Shown: positions 8,472 to 18,145 of the stretch, in pieces
Position numbering within the stretch: position 1 is the stretch's first letter
Layout: every line of letters starts with the position of its first letter
Assembly: GCF_011766325.1 (NCBI RefSeq)
Contig: NZ_BLLG01000007.1
Location: 62,001-126,000, forward strand
DNA length: 64,000 nucleotides
Direction of reading: 5' to 3'
DNA from: Streptomyces pacificus
GTDB lineage: Bacteria > Actinomycetota > Actinomycetes > Streptomycetales > Streptomycetaceae
Translations under genes and position numbers: made by a program
The notes under the pieces: model-generated
What the model saw: the letters and a program-made list of their open reading frames with translations, nothing else
Database searches by the model: none
Told to the model about the DNA's origin: nothing

Positions 8472-9218
8472 ATGTCAGAACAGACGCGCGCGGGTCGCAC
8501 CGCCGCGGTGATTCCCGCTGCCGGCCGGGGCGTACGGCTCGGGCCCGGTGCGCCCAAGGCGCTCCGGGCGCTGGGCGGCACCCCCATGCTGATCCACGCG
8601 GTGCGTGCCATGGCCGCTTCGCGCGCCGTCTCGCTCGTCGTCGTGGTGGCCCCGCAGGACGGCGCCCCCGAGGTGAAGAACCTCCTCGACGCGCACTCCC
8701 TGCCCGAACGGACCGACTATCTGGTCGTGCCGGGCGGCGACACCCGCCAGCAGTCCGTTCACGCAGGCCTCGAGGCCCTGCCCGGGACCATCGGCACCGT
8801 CCTCGTCCACGACGCGGCCCGCCCGCTCGTGCCCGTCGACACCGTGGACGCCGTGATCGCGGCGGTCCGCGACGGGGCACCCGCGGTCGTCCCCGCCCTG
8901 TCGCTCGCCGACACCGTCAAGGAGGTCGAGCCGGGGGAGAAGGGCCTGCCCGAGCCCGTCGTCGCCACACCCGAGCGCGCCAGGCTGCGGGCGGTGCAGA
9001 CACCGCAGGGCTTCGACCGCGACACGCTCCTGCGCGCCCACCGGACCGTCGCCGTCTCCGGTGACGGCGCCACCGACGACGCGGGGATGGTCGAGCGCCT
9101 CGGTACCCCGGTCGTGGTGGTGCCGGGCCACGAGGAGGCGTTCAAGGTGACCCGTCCGATCGACCTGGTCCTCGCCGAGGCCGTGCTCGCCCGCAGGAGG
9201 GCCAACGATGGCTTCTGA
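8472..9218 (+). CDS. ispD: 2-C-methyl-D-erythritol 4-phosphate cytidylyltransferase
   Basis: Converts MEP and CTP to CDP-methylerythritol in the MEP isoprenoid pathway. 248 residues with the nucleotidyltransferase signature [21 protein letters not shown] near the N-terminus, the [16 protein letters not shown] loop, [11 protein letters not shown] and [11 protein letters not shown], and [13 protein letters not shown] at the C-terminus. ATG 8472 begins the family N-terminus. The 3' end overlaps ispF by 11 bases, so the two are co-transcribed and probably coupled. Confidence 0.96.
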   Translation: MSEQTRAGRTAAVIPAAGRGVRLGPGAPKALRALGGTPMLIHAVRAMAASRAVSLVVVVAPQDGAPEVKNLLDAHSLPERTDYLVVPGGDTRQQSVHAGLEALPGTIGTVLVHDAARPLVPVDTVDAVIAAVRDGAPAVVPALSLADTVKEVEPGEKGLPEPVVATPERARLRAVQTPQGFDRDTLLRAHRTVAVSGDGATDDAGMVERLGTPVVVVPGHEEAFKVTRPIDLVLAEAVLARRRANDGF

Positions 9219-9738
9219 CCCGTCCGCCCCGCCCCGGCCACCGGCCGCGCAGCCGCCCCTGCTGCCGCTCGTGGGCATCGGCACCGACGTCCACGCCTTC
9301 GAGCGCGGCCGCGAACTGTGGTGCGCGGGACTCCTCTGGGAGGACTCCGGCGGCTGGGGCCTCGCCGGCCACTCCGACGGGGACGTGGCCGCCCACGCCG
9401 CCTGCGACGCCCTGTTCTCCGCCGCCGGCGTGGGCGATCTCGGTGCGCACTTCGGCACCGGCAGGCCCGAGTGGTCCGGCGCCTCCGGCGTCACCCTGCT
9501 CGCCGAGGCGGCCAGGATCGTGCGCGCCGAGGGCTTCGACATCGGCAATGTCGCGGTCCAGGTCATCGGCGTACGCCCTAAGATCGGCAGGCGCCGCGAC
9601 GAGGCGCGGAAGGCACTGAGCGCCGCGGTCGGCGCACCGGTCTCCGTATCGGGCACGACGACCGACGGCCTCGGGTTGACCGGCAGGGCCGAAGGACTGG
9701 CCGCGGTCGCCACGGCACTCGTCTTCCGCGCGTCCTGA
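9208..9738 (+). CDS. ispF: 2-C-methyl-D-erythritol 2,4-cyclodiphosphate synthase
   Basis: Cyclises CDP-ME 2-phosphate to MEcPP, the step two after IspD. 176 residues: a short Pro-rich N-terminal extension, then GIGTDVHAF (metal-binding Asp-x-His), [20 protein letters not shown] (third metal His), DLGAHFG and [17 protein letters not shown]. The trimer-forming core is complete. It starts inside the ispD 3' end. Confidence 0.96.
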   Translation: MASDPSAPPRPPAAQPPLLPLVGIGTDVHAFERGRELWCAGLLWEDSGGWGLAGHSDGDVAAHAACDALFSAAGVGDLGAHFGTGRPEWSGASGVTLLAEAARIVRAEGFDIGNVAVQVIGVRPKIGRRRDEARKALSAAVGAPVSVSGTTTDGLGLTGRAEGLAAVATALVFRAS

Positions 9739-9881
9739 GTGGTATCGGACGCCCGTCCGGGTAGGGACCGGCCGAGGCGGAGACGCCACCTCCGTTCCCG
9801 GCAGGCCGGTAGACGCGGTCGTGGCGTCGACGAAACCCCGCGCACGCACCCCAGCGTGCCGAAGCCCTGGAGGTCCGCACT

Positions 9882-10286
9882 GTGAACGCCGTACTCAGCG
9901 AGCAGCTCAAGGAGATCCTCGACGGCCCCGTGTTCGTCGATCTCGCCACCATCCAGCCCGACGGCAGCCCCCAGGTGTCCCCCGTGTGGGTCAAACGCGA
10001 CGGCGACGAACTGCTGATGTCCACGACCCTCGGCCGCCGCAAGGAGCGCAACCTCCGGCGCGACCCGCGTGCGAGCGTGGTCGTACAGCCCTTCGACGCG
10101 CCGTACGTCTACGCCGAGGTCCGCGGCACCGTCACCATCAGCGAGGAGGGCGGGCAGGAGCTGATCGACGAGCTGTCGGTGAAATACACCGGCAAGCGGT
10201 ACGCGGAGTTCAACCCGGAGGCGGGCCGGGACGCACCGCGCGTGGTGGTCAGGCTCACCCCGCGGAAGATCGTCGGCGGGCTCTGA
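9882..10286 (+). CDS. PPOX-class F420/FMN-dependent oxidoreductase
   Basis: Small split-barrel flavin/deazaflavin-binding enzyme of the pyridoxamine-5'-phosphate-oxidase superfamily. 134 residues, typical for the F420-dependent group. Visible: FVDLATIQPDGSPQVSPVWV, STTLGRRKERNLRRDPRASV, YAEVRGTVTISEEGG and VVVRLTPRKIVG. GTG 9882 is preceded by GGAGG at 9869-9873. The substrate is unknown; cofactor preference cannot be settled by eye. Confidence 0.85.
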   Translation: MNAVLSEQLKEILDGPVFVDLATIQPDGSPQVSPVWVKRDGDELLMSTTLGRRKERNLRRDPRASVVVQPFDAPYVYAEVRGTVTISEEGGQELIDELSVKYTGKRYAEFNPEAGRDAPRVVVRLTPRKIVGGL

Positions 10287-10455
10287 CCGCATCGGCCGTT
10301 GAGGCGCCGGCCCCCGGGCCGCGGAGTATCGGCCGGGGGGACGGCGGCCCGGGCGCCGTGGCGCGCGGGCCGCGACGCGCCTCGCCGGCCGCATCGGGTG
10401 CCCTTGTTTCCGCAAGGGCGCGGGCGCACCGCCACCGGACCACTACTCTTGACGC

Positions 10456-11856
10456 GTGACTATTCGGCTGTACGACACCAGCGCCCGGCAGATCCGCGAC
10501 TTCGTCCCGCTCGTGCCGGGCTGTGTCTCGATCTACCTCTGCGGCGCGACCGTGCAGTCCGCCCCGCACATCGGGCACATCAGGTCCGGACTCAACTTCG
10601 ACATCATGCGCCGCTGGTTCGCGTACCGCGGCTACGACGTCACATTCGTCCGCAATGTGACGGACATCGACGACAAGATCATCACCAAGTCCGCCGAGCA
10701 GGGGCGCCCCTGGTGGGCCATCGGGTACGAGAACGAGCGCGCGTTCTCCACGGGCTACCACGCCCTCGGCTGCCTGCCCCCCACCTACGAGCCGCGTGCC
10801 ACCGGCCACATCCCCGAGATGATCGAGATGATGCGCGGTCTGATCGAGCGCGGCCACGCCTACGAGGCCGACGGCAACGTCTACTTCGACGTGCGCTCCT
10901 TCCCGGACTACCTCGGACTCTCCCACCAGGACATCGACGATCTGCGCCAGCCGTCCGGAGAGAACGAGACCGGCAAGCGCGACCCGCGCGACTTCGCCAT
11001 GTGGAAGGCGGAGCGTCCCGGCGAGCCGTCCTGGGAGACCCCGTGGGGACCCGGACGGCCCGGATGGCACCTCGAGTGCTCGGCCATGGCCCACAAGTAC
11101 CTGGGCTCCGCGTTCGACATCCACGGCGGCGGACTCGACCTGGTCTTCCCCCACCACGAGAACGAGATCGCGCAGGCCAGGGCCTTCGGCGACGACTTCG
11201 CCTCCTTCTGGGTGCACAACGCCTGGGTGACCATGAGCGGCGAGAAGATGGCGAAGTCGCTCGGCAACTCGGTCCTGGTGAGCGAGATGGTGGCGAAGTG
11301 GCGGCCCGTCGTGCTGCGCTACTACCTGGGGACCCCGCACTACCGCTCGATGATCGAGTACAGCGAGGAGGCCCTGCGTGAGGCCGAGTCGGCTTTCGCG
11401 CGGATCGAGGGCTTCGTCCAGCGGGTCACCGAGAAGGCGGGGAGGACGGTGGCGCCCGCCGCCGAGGTGCCGCAGGACTTCGCCGAAGCCATGGACGACG
11501 ACCTGGGTGTCCCGCAGGCGCTCGCGATCATCCACACCACCGTCCGCCAGGGCAACTCGGCCCTGGCCGCCGACGACAAGGAGGAGGCCGTCGCCCGGCT
11601 CGCCGAGGTGCGCGCCATGCTCGGCGTCCTCGGCCTCGACCCGCTCGATCCGCATTGGGCGGGCGGGGCCGACCGCGGCGAGGACCTGCACGGCGTGGTC
11701 GACTCCCTCGTCGGGCTGGTGCTCCAGCAGCGCGAGTCCGCGCGGGCCCGCAAGGACTGGGCCACCGCGGACGCGATCCGTGACCGGCTCAACCAGTCCG
11801 GGCTGGCCGTCGAGGACGGTCCCGATGGCCCCCGCTGGTCACTCGCGCCCCGCTGA
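10456..11856 (+). CDS. cysS: Cysteinyl-tRNA synthetase
   Basis: Charges tRNA-Cys. 466 residues: class I HIGH motif in [10 protein letters not shown], the zinc/cysteine-site Cys in [24 protein letters not shown] and [10 protein letters not shown] around the active site, KMSKS-like [10 protein letters not shown], and the anticodon-binding helical C-terminus with ARAIRDxL-like [13 protein letters not shown] 10456 follows a TACTCT -10-like box by six bases with no Shine-Dalgarno, so it is probably leaderless. Confidence 0.96.
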   Translation: MTIRLYDTSARQIRDFVPLVPGCVSIYLCGATVQSAPHIGHIRSGLNFDIMRRWFAYRGYDVTFVRNVTDIDDKIITKSAEQGRPWWAIGYENERAFSTGYHALGCLPPTYEPRATGHIPEMIEMMRGLIERGHAYEADGNVYFDVRSFPDYLGLSHQDIDDLRQPSGENETGKRDPRDFAMWKAERPGEPSWETPWGPGRPGWHLECSAMAHKYLGSAFDIHGGGLDLVFPHHENEIAQARAFGDDFASFWVHNAWVTMSGEKMAKSLGNSVLVSEMVAKWRPVVLRYYLGTPHYRSMIEYSEEALREAESAFARIEGFVQRVTEKAGRTVAPAAEVPQDFAEAMDDDLGVPQALAIIHTTVRQGNSALAADDKEEAVARLAEVRAMLGVLGLDPLDPHWAGGADRGEDLHGVVDSLVGLVLQQRESARARKDWATADAIRDRLNQSGLAVEDGPDGPRWSLAPR

Positions 11857-11861
11857 CCAGC

Positions 11862-11899
11862 GAAAGTGTGCCGTCCGGCCGTCCGGACGGCACACTTTC
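11862..11899 (+). terminator. Terminator after cysS
   Basis: Perfect 17-bp stem GAAAGTGTGCCGTCCGG / CCGGACGGCACACTTTC with a 4-base loop, five bases after the cysS stop. It separates cysS from rlmB. Confidence 0.9.
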
Positions 11900-11977
11900 C
11901 CTCGTACGTACACACGCACAGTCGGATCCCGGACGGCAGCGTCCGGGGCCCGTGGGCATTCAGGGAAACAGGTAGTC

Positions 11978-12928
11978 ATGGCCGGGAACAGCCAGCGCAG
12001 GAACCGCCGCACGTCCAACAAGAAGGGCGCGACGGTCGGCAGCGGTGGCAAGCGGCGCCGCTCCCTCGAGGGCAAGGGGCCGACCCCTCCGGCGTCCGCG
12101 CGCAAGGGCCATGTGAAGAACCGCATCGCCAACGCCAAGGCCAAGCAGGCCCAGCGCCGCCCCGTCGCCCGCCGCGGCGGCAAGGGGTCGTCCGAGATGG
12201 TCGTCGGCCGCAACCCCGTCTTCGAGGCGCTGCGCGACGGCGTCCCCGCGACGACCCTGTACGTCCAGCAGTTCATCGACAACGACGAGCGGGTGCGCGA
12301 GGCGCTGCACCTCGCCGGGCAGCGCGGCACCGTCAACCTGATGGAGGCGCCGCGCGCCGAGCTGGACCGGATGACGAACGGTCTCCACCACCAGGGCCTG
12401 GTCCTGCAGGTCCCGCCGTACGAGTACGCCCACCCCGAGGACCTCGCGGCCGCCGCCATCGACGACGGCGAGGACCCGCTGATCGTCGCCCTCGACGGCG
12501 TCACCGATCCGCGCAACCTGGGCGCGGTCGTCCGCTCCGTCGCGGCGTTCGGCGGCCACGGCGTGGTCGTACCGGAGCGCCGCGCCGCCGGGATGACCGC
12601 CGGCGCCTGGAAGACCTCGGCGGGTACCGCCGCCCGTACCCCGGTCGCCCGGGCCACCAATCTGACCAGGGCCCTGGAGGCCTACCGGAAGGCCGGCATC
12701 ACCGTGGTCGGCCTGGCCGCGGACGGCGAGGTCGAGGTCGGGGAGCTGGAGGCCCTCGACGGCCCGGTCGTCATCGTGGTCGGCAGCGAGGGCAAGGGCC
12801 TGTCCCGACTGGTCGGCGAGACCTGCGACTTCCGCGTCCGGATTCCCATGCCGGGCGGCGCGGAGTCCCTCAACGCCGGCGTCGCGGCGGGCGTGGTGCT
12901 CTACGAGGCGGTGCGCCGCCGGGGCTGA
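11978..12928 (+). CDS. rlmB: 23S rRNA (guanosine-2'-O)-methyltransferase RlmB, SpoU family
   Basis: 316 residues. A lysine/arginine-rich N-terminal extension of about 70 residues, typical of actinobacteria, is followed by the L30e-like substrate-binding domain ([15 protein letters not shown]) and a SPOUT knot methyltransferase domain with [33 protein letters not shown] and [20 protein letters not shown]. It would use SAM to methylate a 23S rRNA guanosine. The exact target is inferred from the family. Confidence 0.93.
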   Translation: MAGNSQRRNRRTSNKKGATVGSGGKRRRSLEGKGPTPPASARKGHVKNRIANAKAKQAQRRPVARRGGKGSSEMVVGRNPVFEALRDGVPATTLYVQQFIDNDERVREALHLAGQRGTVNLMEAPRAELDRMTNGLHHQGLVLQVPPYEYAHPEDLAAAAIDDGEDPLIVALDGVTDPRNLGAVVRSVAAFGGHGVVVPERRAAGMTAGAWKTSAGTAARTPVARATNLTRALEAYRKAGITVVGLAADGEVEVGELEALDGPVVIVVGSEGKGLSRLVGETCDFRVRIPMPGGAESLNAGVAAGVVLYEAVRRRG

Positions 12929-13116
12929 CGCAGAAGGGCGGCGCCTCCGATTCTCGGGGCCCGGGGTCCCCGGGGGCTTCCTCGTACGCCGGGGGCCTGC
13001 CTCGGACGCGTTCCGCACGGCGGGCGCCGGGCCCCTCGGAGCAGTAACGATCTTGACGGGTCTCGGACATTCCGGGGCCGTCAAGGCAGTGTCCTAAGCA
13101 CAGGTCACTCGGTTAG

Positions 13117-14871
13117 ATGAGTGTGGACACCAGAACGCCCAGGCCCGGGTTCGACGATCAGCTCCCCCTGAACACCCCCAAGGTGGACTGCGACCCGGCG
13201 CAGGTCATCGTGAACCACGCCAGCTTCCGGGTGAAGCTCGGCCCGAGTCAGACCAGGCGCCCCGTCAGGGGGATGGCCGACACCACCAGGTTCCCCGCCC
13301 TCGGCGGTGCCGGTGCGCGTACCGTGGCGCGGCGGCGGGCACCCGTCGTATGGAGCGGGAAGTCGGCTCCCGGGGACCCCGCGGCGTCGGGGCTGCTGCA
13401 GGCAGTGCGCAGCGCGGGAGCCGTCACCCGCCCCCCACACGGACACGACGGCCGTCCCGCGTTCGACGGCCCTCCCGGCTTCGACGCCGCCCGGGGCCTC
13501 GACGGCGGGCGGGGTCTCGGCGCCGGCGGCGCCACGCAGCTCATCCCCCGCGTCGCCGTGGACGCCACCCCTGACACCCTGCCCACGCCCGTCATCGGCG
13601 CCCAGCGCCGGGAGCCGCTGCTGCCCCCGATGCGGCCGGCGGAGGGCGCGTACGACGCCTACGAGCCGTACCACCGGGAGGCGGAGGAGGAGACCGGCTC
13701 CGCGCGGTACGACGGGCCCCGCGGCCAGGGGGCCGCGATCGCCGCGATCGCGCCGCCCGGCGGTGTACGGCACGCCTACTACCCCGGCCGCCGGATGAAC
13801 CTCGGCGTCGTCCTGCTCCCGCTCCGCGTCTTCCTCGGCTTCATCTCGATCTACGCGGGCATGGGCAAGCTCTGCGACCCGGTCTACTTCGACGGCGGCG
13901 AGCGCGGCTCCATGATCAAGTGGCTGTCGTCCCTGGAACCCTGGGCCGTCGCCGAGCCGCTGCGCGACTTCGCCCTCGCCTACCCCGTCGGTGCGGGGCT
14001 CACCGTCGCGTTCCTCCAGGTCGTCGTCGGTGTGCTGACCGTTCTCGGCCTCTGGCAGCGAGCCGCGGCCGTCGTCGGTGCGTCGCTGTCCGCCGCGCTG
14101 ATCATGACCGTGAGCTGGCGGACCGCGCCGGTGTACGACGCGCCGGACATCATGAACCTCGCGGCGTGGTCCCCGCTCGTCATCGCCGGCGCACCGGTCT
14201 ACTCCGTCGACGGCCGCCTCGCGGGCGAGGCCTGGCGCACCCTCGGCCCCCGCTCCGAACTCTGGGAGCTGCGCCGCCGGGTGCTGCGGCGCGGCGGGAT
14301 GGTCGCCGCCGTGGTCGTCGGTATGACGCTGCTGGTCGGCTCCGTGCTGGGGGGTGCGGTCCGCTCCACGGAGCTGGTGACCGTGCCCGGCCCGGACGTC
14401 GACCCGACCAACCACCTGCCGGGAACCGCCCTCCCCAGCGAGGCCGGCCGGCGCAGCAGCCCGGCCCCTGAGACCGAACCGGCCGCCGAGCCCGCCAGGA
14501 GCGAGTCGGGCACCCCCGCCGCAGAGCGCGCCGAGCCGTCCGAGGCGGCCACCGGCACCGGCACTGGAGCCGTGGACGAGACGGGCCGGCCGAGCGAGTC
14601 CCGGGGCACCGACGGACAGCAGGCCCCCGCCCGGTCCGAGCCGGTGAACCCGCCGTCCAGCAGCTCGGGCCCCTCCTCGTCAGGGACCGGCGACCCGGGT
14701 GCCACGGGCAGTGGTGCGGGGGACGGTACGGGCGGGCCGGTCGGCGGCTCCGGTGGCGGAGGCGGCAGCGCCGGTGCGGGTGGCGGCAACAGCGCCGGCA
14801 GCGGCAGTAGCGGGGGCAGCGGAGGCGGCACCGGTGGCAACCGGAACCCCATCGGCGGCCTTCTCGGCTAG
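13117..14871 (+). CDS. DoxX-family membrane protein with long disordered flanks
   Basis: 584 residues. The first 220 or so are hydrophilic and Pro/Gly/Arg-rich. A DoxX-like four-helix membrane core follows (MNLGVVLLPLRVFLGFISIYAG to YSVDG, about 228-370) with the typical GMGKLCDP segment, then one more helix (MVAAVVVGMTLLVGSVLGGAV). The tail is 160 residues of Ser/Thr/Pro/Gly-rich sequence ending in a glycine-rich block. The function of the DoxX core here is unknown; some homologues act with thiol/redox enzymes. ATG 13117. Confidence 0.85.
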   Translation: MSVDTRTPRPGFDDQLPLNTPKVDCDPAQVIVNHASFRVKLGPSQTRRPVRGMADTTRFPALGGAGARTVARRRAPVVWSGKSAPGDPAASGLLQAVRSAGAVTRPPHGHDGRPAFDGPPGFDAARGLDGGRGLGAGGATQLIPRVAVDATPDTLPTPVIGAQRREPLLPPMRPAEGAYDAYEPYHREAEEETGSARYDGPRGQGAAIAAIAPPGGVRHAYYPGRRMNLGVVLLPLRVFLGFISIYAGMGKLCDPVYFDGGERGSMIKWLSSLEPWAVAEPLRDFALAYPVGAGLTVAFLQVVVGVLTVLGLWQRAAAVVGASLSAALIMTVSWRTAPVYDAPDIMNLAAWSPLVIAGAPVYSVDGRLAGEAWRTLGPRSELWELRRRVLRRGGMVAAVVVGMTLLVGSVLGGAVRSTELVTVPGPDVDPTNHLPGTALPSEAGRRSSPAPETEPAAEPARSESGTPAAERAEPSEAATGTGTGAVDETGRPSESRGTDGQQAPARSEPVNPPSSSSGPSSSGTGDPGATGSGAGDGTGGPVGGSGGGGGSAGAGGGNSAGSGSSGGSGGGTGGNRNPIGGLLG

Positions 14872-15178
14872 GCGTGTTGCTGCGGGACCCGAGGGGCCCC
14901 GCAGGTCCGCCACCCGCCGGCGGAGCAGGCCCGGTCCGCGCGTCGGGTGCGCGACGTCCTCCGCGCGGCGCGGCGGCGGGGTGCGGCCCCGCGGTGGAGG
15001 GAGCAGGAGCACGGGGGCGCGCGGCGGACTGCCCGCGGCCCGCGCTGCGGCGGGGGAGCAGGCAGCGCCGTACGCCGGGCCCGCAGGGCTCCTGAGCCCG
15101 GCGGGCCCGACGTGCGGCGCGCCGGGCCGCGGCGCTCCGCGCGGGGGAGAGTGGACGGGCGGGCGGGCGGACGGGCGC
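14872..15178. other. 307-bp intergenic region
   Basis: GC-rich spacer between the convergent DoxX-like gene and the nucleotidyltransferase gene. I see no gene, strong hairpin or promoter in it. Confidence 0.5.
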
Positions 15179-15895
15179 TCAGCGGCTCCGGGAGGCGAGT
15201 TCCCTCGCTGCCTCGGTGAGGTCCTTTGCCGTGTCGATCGCCCGCCAGTACGCCCCCTGCGGCAGGGGAAACCCGGCCAGTGAGCGCTCTCGCGCCAGCC
15301 GGGGGAACGTGGTCCGCTCATGGTCGCCCCGGTCGGGCAGCAGATCGGTGAAGGCCGACGAGAACACGTACACGCCCGCGTTGATCAGATAGGGCGACGG
15401 CGGCGACTCGATGAAGTCGAGGACATGGCCGAACTCGTCCGTCTCCACCGCACCCCACGGGATGCGAGGGCGGGCCAGTGCCAGCGTGGCGACGGCGTCG
15501 CGCTCGGCGTGGAACCCGGCCATCTCACGCAGCGAGAAGCTGGTCCAGATGTCGCCGTTGGTGGCGTACCACGGCTCGTCCGGGCGGGGGAGGCCCTTCG
15601 CGGCGTACTTCAGGCCGCCGCCCCGGCCCAGGGGCTCCGCCTCCACCACGGTCGTGACGCGCAGCGGGAGAACGGTGGAGCCGAGCCAGTCCTGCAGGAC
15701 TTCGGCGAGGTGCCCGCACGAGACGACCGCGTGCGTCACGCCCTCGGCAGCCAGCCAGGAGAGCTGGTGGCCGATGATCGGGATCCCGGTTCCGGGGATC
15801 TCGACCATCGGCTTGGGGCGGTCGTCGGTGTACGGGCGCAGCCGGGAGCCCTGGCCGCCCGCCAGGACCACGGCCTGGGTCGGAAGGGTCTGCAT
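15179..15895 (-). CDS. Sugar-1-phosphate nucleotidyltransferase
   Basis: 238 residues of the NTP_transferase family (RmlA/mannose-1-phosphate guanylyltransferase type). N-terminal nucleotide-binding motif QAVVLAGGQGSRLRPYTDDRPKPM with the catalytic GGxGxRL...KP pattern; metal-binding Asp in YATNGDIWTSF; later ESPPSPYLINAGVYVF. There is no C-terminal left-handed helix domain, so it is a minimal catalytic form. The sugar is not determinable. ATG 15895 has a TATCGT box six bases upstream and no Shine-Dalgarno. Confidence 0.9.
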   Translation of the reverse strand: MQTLPTQAVVLAGGQGSRLRPYTDDRPKPMVEIPGTGIPIIGHQLSWLAAEGVTHAVVSCGHLAEVLQDWLGSTVLPLRVTTVVEAEPLGRGGGLKYAAKGLPRPDEPWYATNGDIWTSFSLREMAGFHAERDAVATLALARPRIPWGAVETDEFGHVLDFIESPPSPYLINAGVYVFSSAFTDLLPDRGDHERTTFPRLARERSLAGFPLPQGAYWRAIDTAKDLTEAARELASRSR

Positions 15896-15990
15896 AGGGG
15901 CACGATATGCCGTGCCGTGCCCCGCTCACGAGCCCTTCCGCCCTGCCCGTGCGGCTGCTGCGGGTCCGGCGGGCCTGAACGGCACCGGAC

Positions 15991-16032
15991 CGCTCCCGGT
16001 CTGTCGCTCCCGGTCTATCGCTCCCGGTCTGT
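15991..16032. repeat. 14-bp tandem repeat x3
   Basis: Three 14-base copies of CGCTCCCGGTCTGT, the second with one substitution, in the spacer between two genes on the minus strand. No coding role seen. Confidence 0.8.
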
Positions 16033-16088
16033 CGCTTTCGGCGGGTGGGGCCGGGTGGCGCAGGGCAGGACCGGGGACGCAGACGGCC

Positions 16089-16514
16089 TCAGGCGCCCTG
16101 TGCCTGCTGCGAGACGCCGGCCGCGAAGGAGGTGTCGCAGACGGGGCGGGAGAACGACTGGGCGCGTGTGGGCCCGTAGCGGGCGACGGCGGCGCGGCCC
16201 AGGTCGCGGGCGATCGTCATGCAGTGCCGCGCCAGTGAGGGACGGCTCTCGACCGCGCGCTGGAGGTTGGTGAGCGCGACCCCCGGGTCCTTCTGCTGCA
16301 GGTCCGCGAGGAGCTTCTCGCGAAGGACCTCGTGCGGGGCACGGGGAGTGGCGCGGACCGACACGTTCTCCGAGGACGCGGTGAGCATCTGGGATTCGGT
16401 GCTGCGGTTCGCCCAGGGGACGCTGGTGACCGCCAGAGTGCCGGAGAGCACCAGGACGACGGGCAGGACGAGAGCGAGGGTACGGCCGATACGGCGGGCT
16501 GCTGTCTGGGTCAC
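16089..16514 (-). CDS. Secreted or membrane-anchored hypothetical protein
   Basis: 141 residues. N-terminal signal/anchor: MTQTAARRIGR then a hydrophobic stretch (TLALVLPVVLVLSGTLAV). The exported domain is helical, with two cysteines (RHCMTIARDLG and RPVCDTSFAAG) that could form one disulfide. No family recognised. GTG 16514 is preceded by TACGCT at a 7-base distance, so the gene may be leaderless. Confidence 0.7.
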   Translation of the reverse strand: MTQTAARRIGRTLALVLPVVLVLSGTLAVTSVPWANRSTESQMLTASSENVSVRATPRAPHEVLREKLLADLQQKDPGVALTNLQRAVESRPSLARHCMTIARDLGRAAVARYGPTRAQSFSRPVCDTSFAAGVSQQAQGA

Positions 16515-16655
16515 GCAGGCGAGCGTAGCGGCCAGTAGCGACGTAAAGACATTTAGTCACCCCCGTGAGGGATGGTTCGAGGGAATTATTCGAATCGCCG
16601 GTTGACGCCGGTGTGTGAATTGCCCGGTTTGGCGGGGTTTTTGACGGCATATGGG

Positions 16656-16693
16656 GGCGGCCCCTCTCCTGCCGGTGCAGTCGAGGGGCCGCC
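16656..16693 (-). terminator. Terminator after msiK
   Basis: Inverted repeat GGCGGCCCCTC / GAGGGGCCGCC, 11 bp with a 16-base loop, 18 bases downstream of the msiK stop on the minus strand. Confidence 0.75.
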
Positions 16694-16711
16694 GCTGTGC
16701 GCTGCCGTACG

Positions 16712-17848
16712 TCAGTCGCTCAGGCGCTCGCCCGTGGAGGTCGAGAAGACGTGGGTCTCGCCCGGCCGCGGCACCACGTGCAGCTCCGAGCCCTTCCGCG
16801 GGACGGACCGGCCGTTGACCCGGACCACCAGGTCCTTGTGCCGGCCGCCGACCTCGGCGGTGCCGTACACATAGCCGTCGGCGCCCAGCTCCTCGACGAC
16901 GTTCACCATCACGGCGAGGCCCGCCGGCGCGTCCTCGGCGTCCTTGGAGAGCGCCCCGGTCGCACCGCCGTTCAGCTCCACCACGTCGAAGTGCTCGGGG
17001 CGCACGCCGACGGTGACGGTGCGGTCGCCGCGGTCCGCGGCCGCCGACAGTGCCTCCCGGCCCACCGGAACGACGCTGTTGCCGAACTTCACGCCGCCGT
17101 CGGTGATCGGCACCTCGACCAGGTTCATGGCCGGGGAGCCGATGAAGCCGGCGACGAAGAGGTTCGCCGGGCGGTCGTACATATTGCGCGGCGAGTCGAC
17201 CTGCTGCAGCAGGCCGTCCTTGAGCACGGCGACCCGGTCGCCCATCGTCATGGCCTCGACCTGGTCGTGCGTCACATACACCGTGGTGATCCCCAGGCGG
17301 CGCTGGAGGCTCGCGATCTGTGTGCGGGTCGAGACGCGGAGCTTGGCGTCGAGGTTCGACAGCGGCTCGTCCATGAGGAACACCTGCGGCTCGCGCACGA
17401 TGGCCCGGCCCATCGCCACCCGCTGCCGCTGGCCGCCGGACAGCGCCTTCGGCTTGCGGTCCAGGTACTCGGTCAGGTCGAGGATCTTCGCGGCCTCCTC
17501 GACCTTCTGCCGGATGTCGGCCTTCTTGACGCCGGCGATCTTGAGGGCGAAGCCCATGTTGTCGGCGACGGTCATATGCGGGTAGAGCGCGTAGTTCTGG
17601 AACACCATGGCGATGTCCCGGTCCTTCGGCGGCAGGTGGGTGACATCGCGGTCACCGATGCGGATCGCTCCGCCGTTGACGTCCTCGAGCCCGGCGAGCA
17701 TCCGCAGCGAGGTCGACTTGCCGCAGCCGGAGGGGCCCACGAGGACGAGGAACTCGCCGTCCGCGATCTCGATGTCGAGACCGTCGACTGCGGGCTTGGT
17801 GGAGCCCGGGTAGAGCCGGGTCGCCTTGTCGAACGTGACAGTGGCCAT
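16712..17848 (-). CDS. msiK: Multiple-sugar import ATP-binding protein MsiK
   Basis: Shared ABC ATPase that energises several sugar importers in Streptomyces (cellobiose, maltose, chitobiose and others). 378 residues, the expected length: Walker A GPSGCGKST (38-46), Q-loop MVFQNYALYPHM, signature LSGGQRQRVAMGRAI, Walker B VFLMDEPLSNLDA, H-loop YVTHDQVEAM, then the OB-fold regulatory domain with VGVRPEHFDV. The start is set at ATG 17848 (MATVTFDKAT) with AAGGGA upstream rather than six codons earlier. Here it is monocistronic with no permease genes nearby, as expected for a shared ATPase. Confidence 0.95.
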   Translation of the reverse strand: MATVTFDKATRLYPGSTKPAVDGLDIEIADGEFLVLVGPSGCGKSTSLRMLAGLEDVNGGAIRIGDRDVTHLPPKDRDIAMVFQNYALYPHMTVADNMGFALKIAGVKKADIRQKVEEAAKILDLTEYLDRKPKALSGGQRQRVAMGRAIVREPQVFLMDEPLSNLDAKLRVSTRTQIASLQRRLGITTVYVTHDQVEAMTMGDRVAVLKDGLLQQVDSPRNMYDRPANLFVAGFIGSPAMNLVEVPITDGGVKFGNSVVPVGREALSAAADRGDRTVTVGVRPEHFDVVELNGGATGALSKDAEDAPAGLAVMVNVVEELGADGYVYGTAEVGGRHKDLVVRVNGRSVPRKGSELHVVPRPGETHVFSTSTGERLSD

Positions 17849-17912
17849 GGTGATGCGTCCCTTCACCGGCAGGAACGTGCCGGACGATCCGAGTAAAGGA
17901 AGGATGGGTCTG

Positions 17913-17928
17913 GTCCACCGAAGTGGAC
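17913..17928. promoter_or_regulatory. Small palindrome upstream of msiK
   Basis: GTCCAC-CGAA-GTGGAC, a perfect 6-bp inverted repeat 65 bases before the msiK start. The position suits an operator, but it does not match a dre or CebR consensus well. Regulator unknown. Confidence 0.3.
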
Positions 17929-18028
17929 TCTCGGTGACGCTACCCCGGGGCGGCGGTTCTGTCAGCAGTCGCGAGCGGCGGGATTCGCGGCGGGCAGGGG
18001 CGCGGATCCGGTTAGACTCGTGCGCAGT

Positions 18029-18105
18029 GCCTCCTTAGCTCAGTTGGCCAGAGCAACGCACTTGTAATGCGTAGGTCGTCGGTTCGAATCCGACAGGGGG
18101 CTCCA
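18029..18105 (+). tRNA. tRNA-Thr(TGT)
   Basis: Complete cloverleaf. Acceptor GCCTCCT pairs with AGGGGGC, D-arm AGCTCAGTTGGCCAGAGC, anticodon loop CTTGTAA with anticodon TGT at 18063-18065, T-arm with GGTTCGAATCC, encoded CCA at 18103-18105. The integrase pseudogene lies directly downstream, so the 3' half is the probable attachment site of the element to its right. Confidence 0.96.
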
Positions 18106-18112
18106 GAGAAGT

Positions 18113-18144
18113 CCTGGTCACCTAGCCCGTGACCAGGGCTTTTT
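18113..18144 (+). terminator. Terminator after tRNA-Thr
   Basis: Stem CCTGGTCAC / GTGACCAGG, loop CTAGCCC, followed by GCTTTTTC. It would end the tRNA transcript just before the convergent integrase pseudogene. Confidence 0.85.
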
Positions 18145-18145
18145 C

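Noticed and set aside
8475..10415. 646-codon minus-strand frame
   Set aside because: Antisense to ispD and ispF, whose motifs are unmistakable.
17913..17928. dre site upstream of msiK
   Set aside because: Palindrome arms GTCCAC/GTGGAC do not match the TGGTCTAGACCA core; listed only as an unassigned palindrome.
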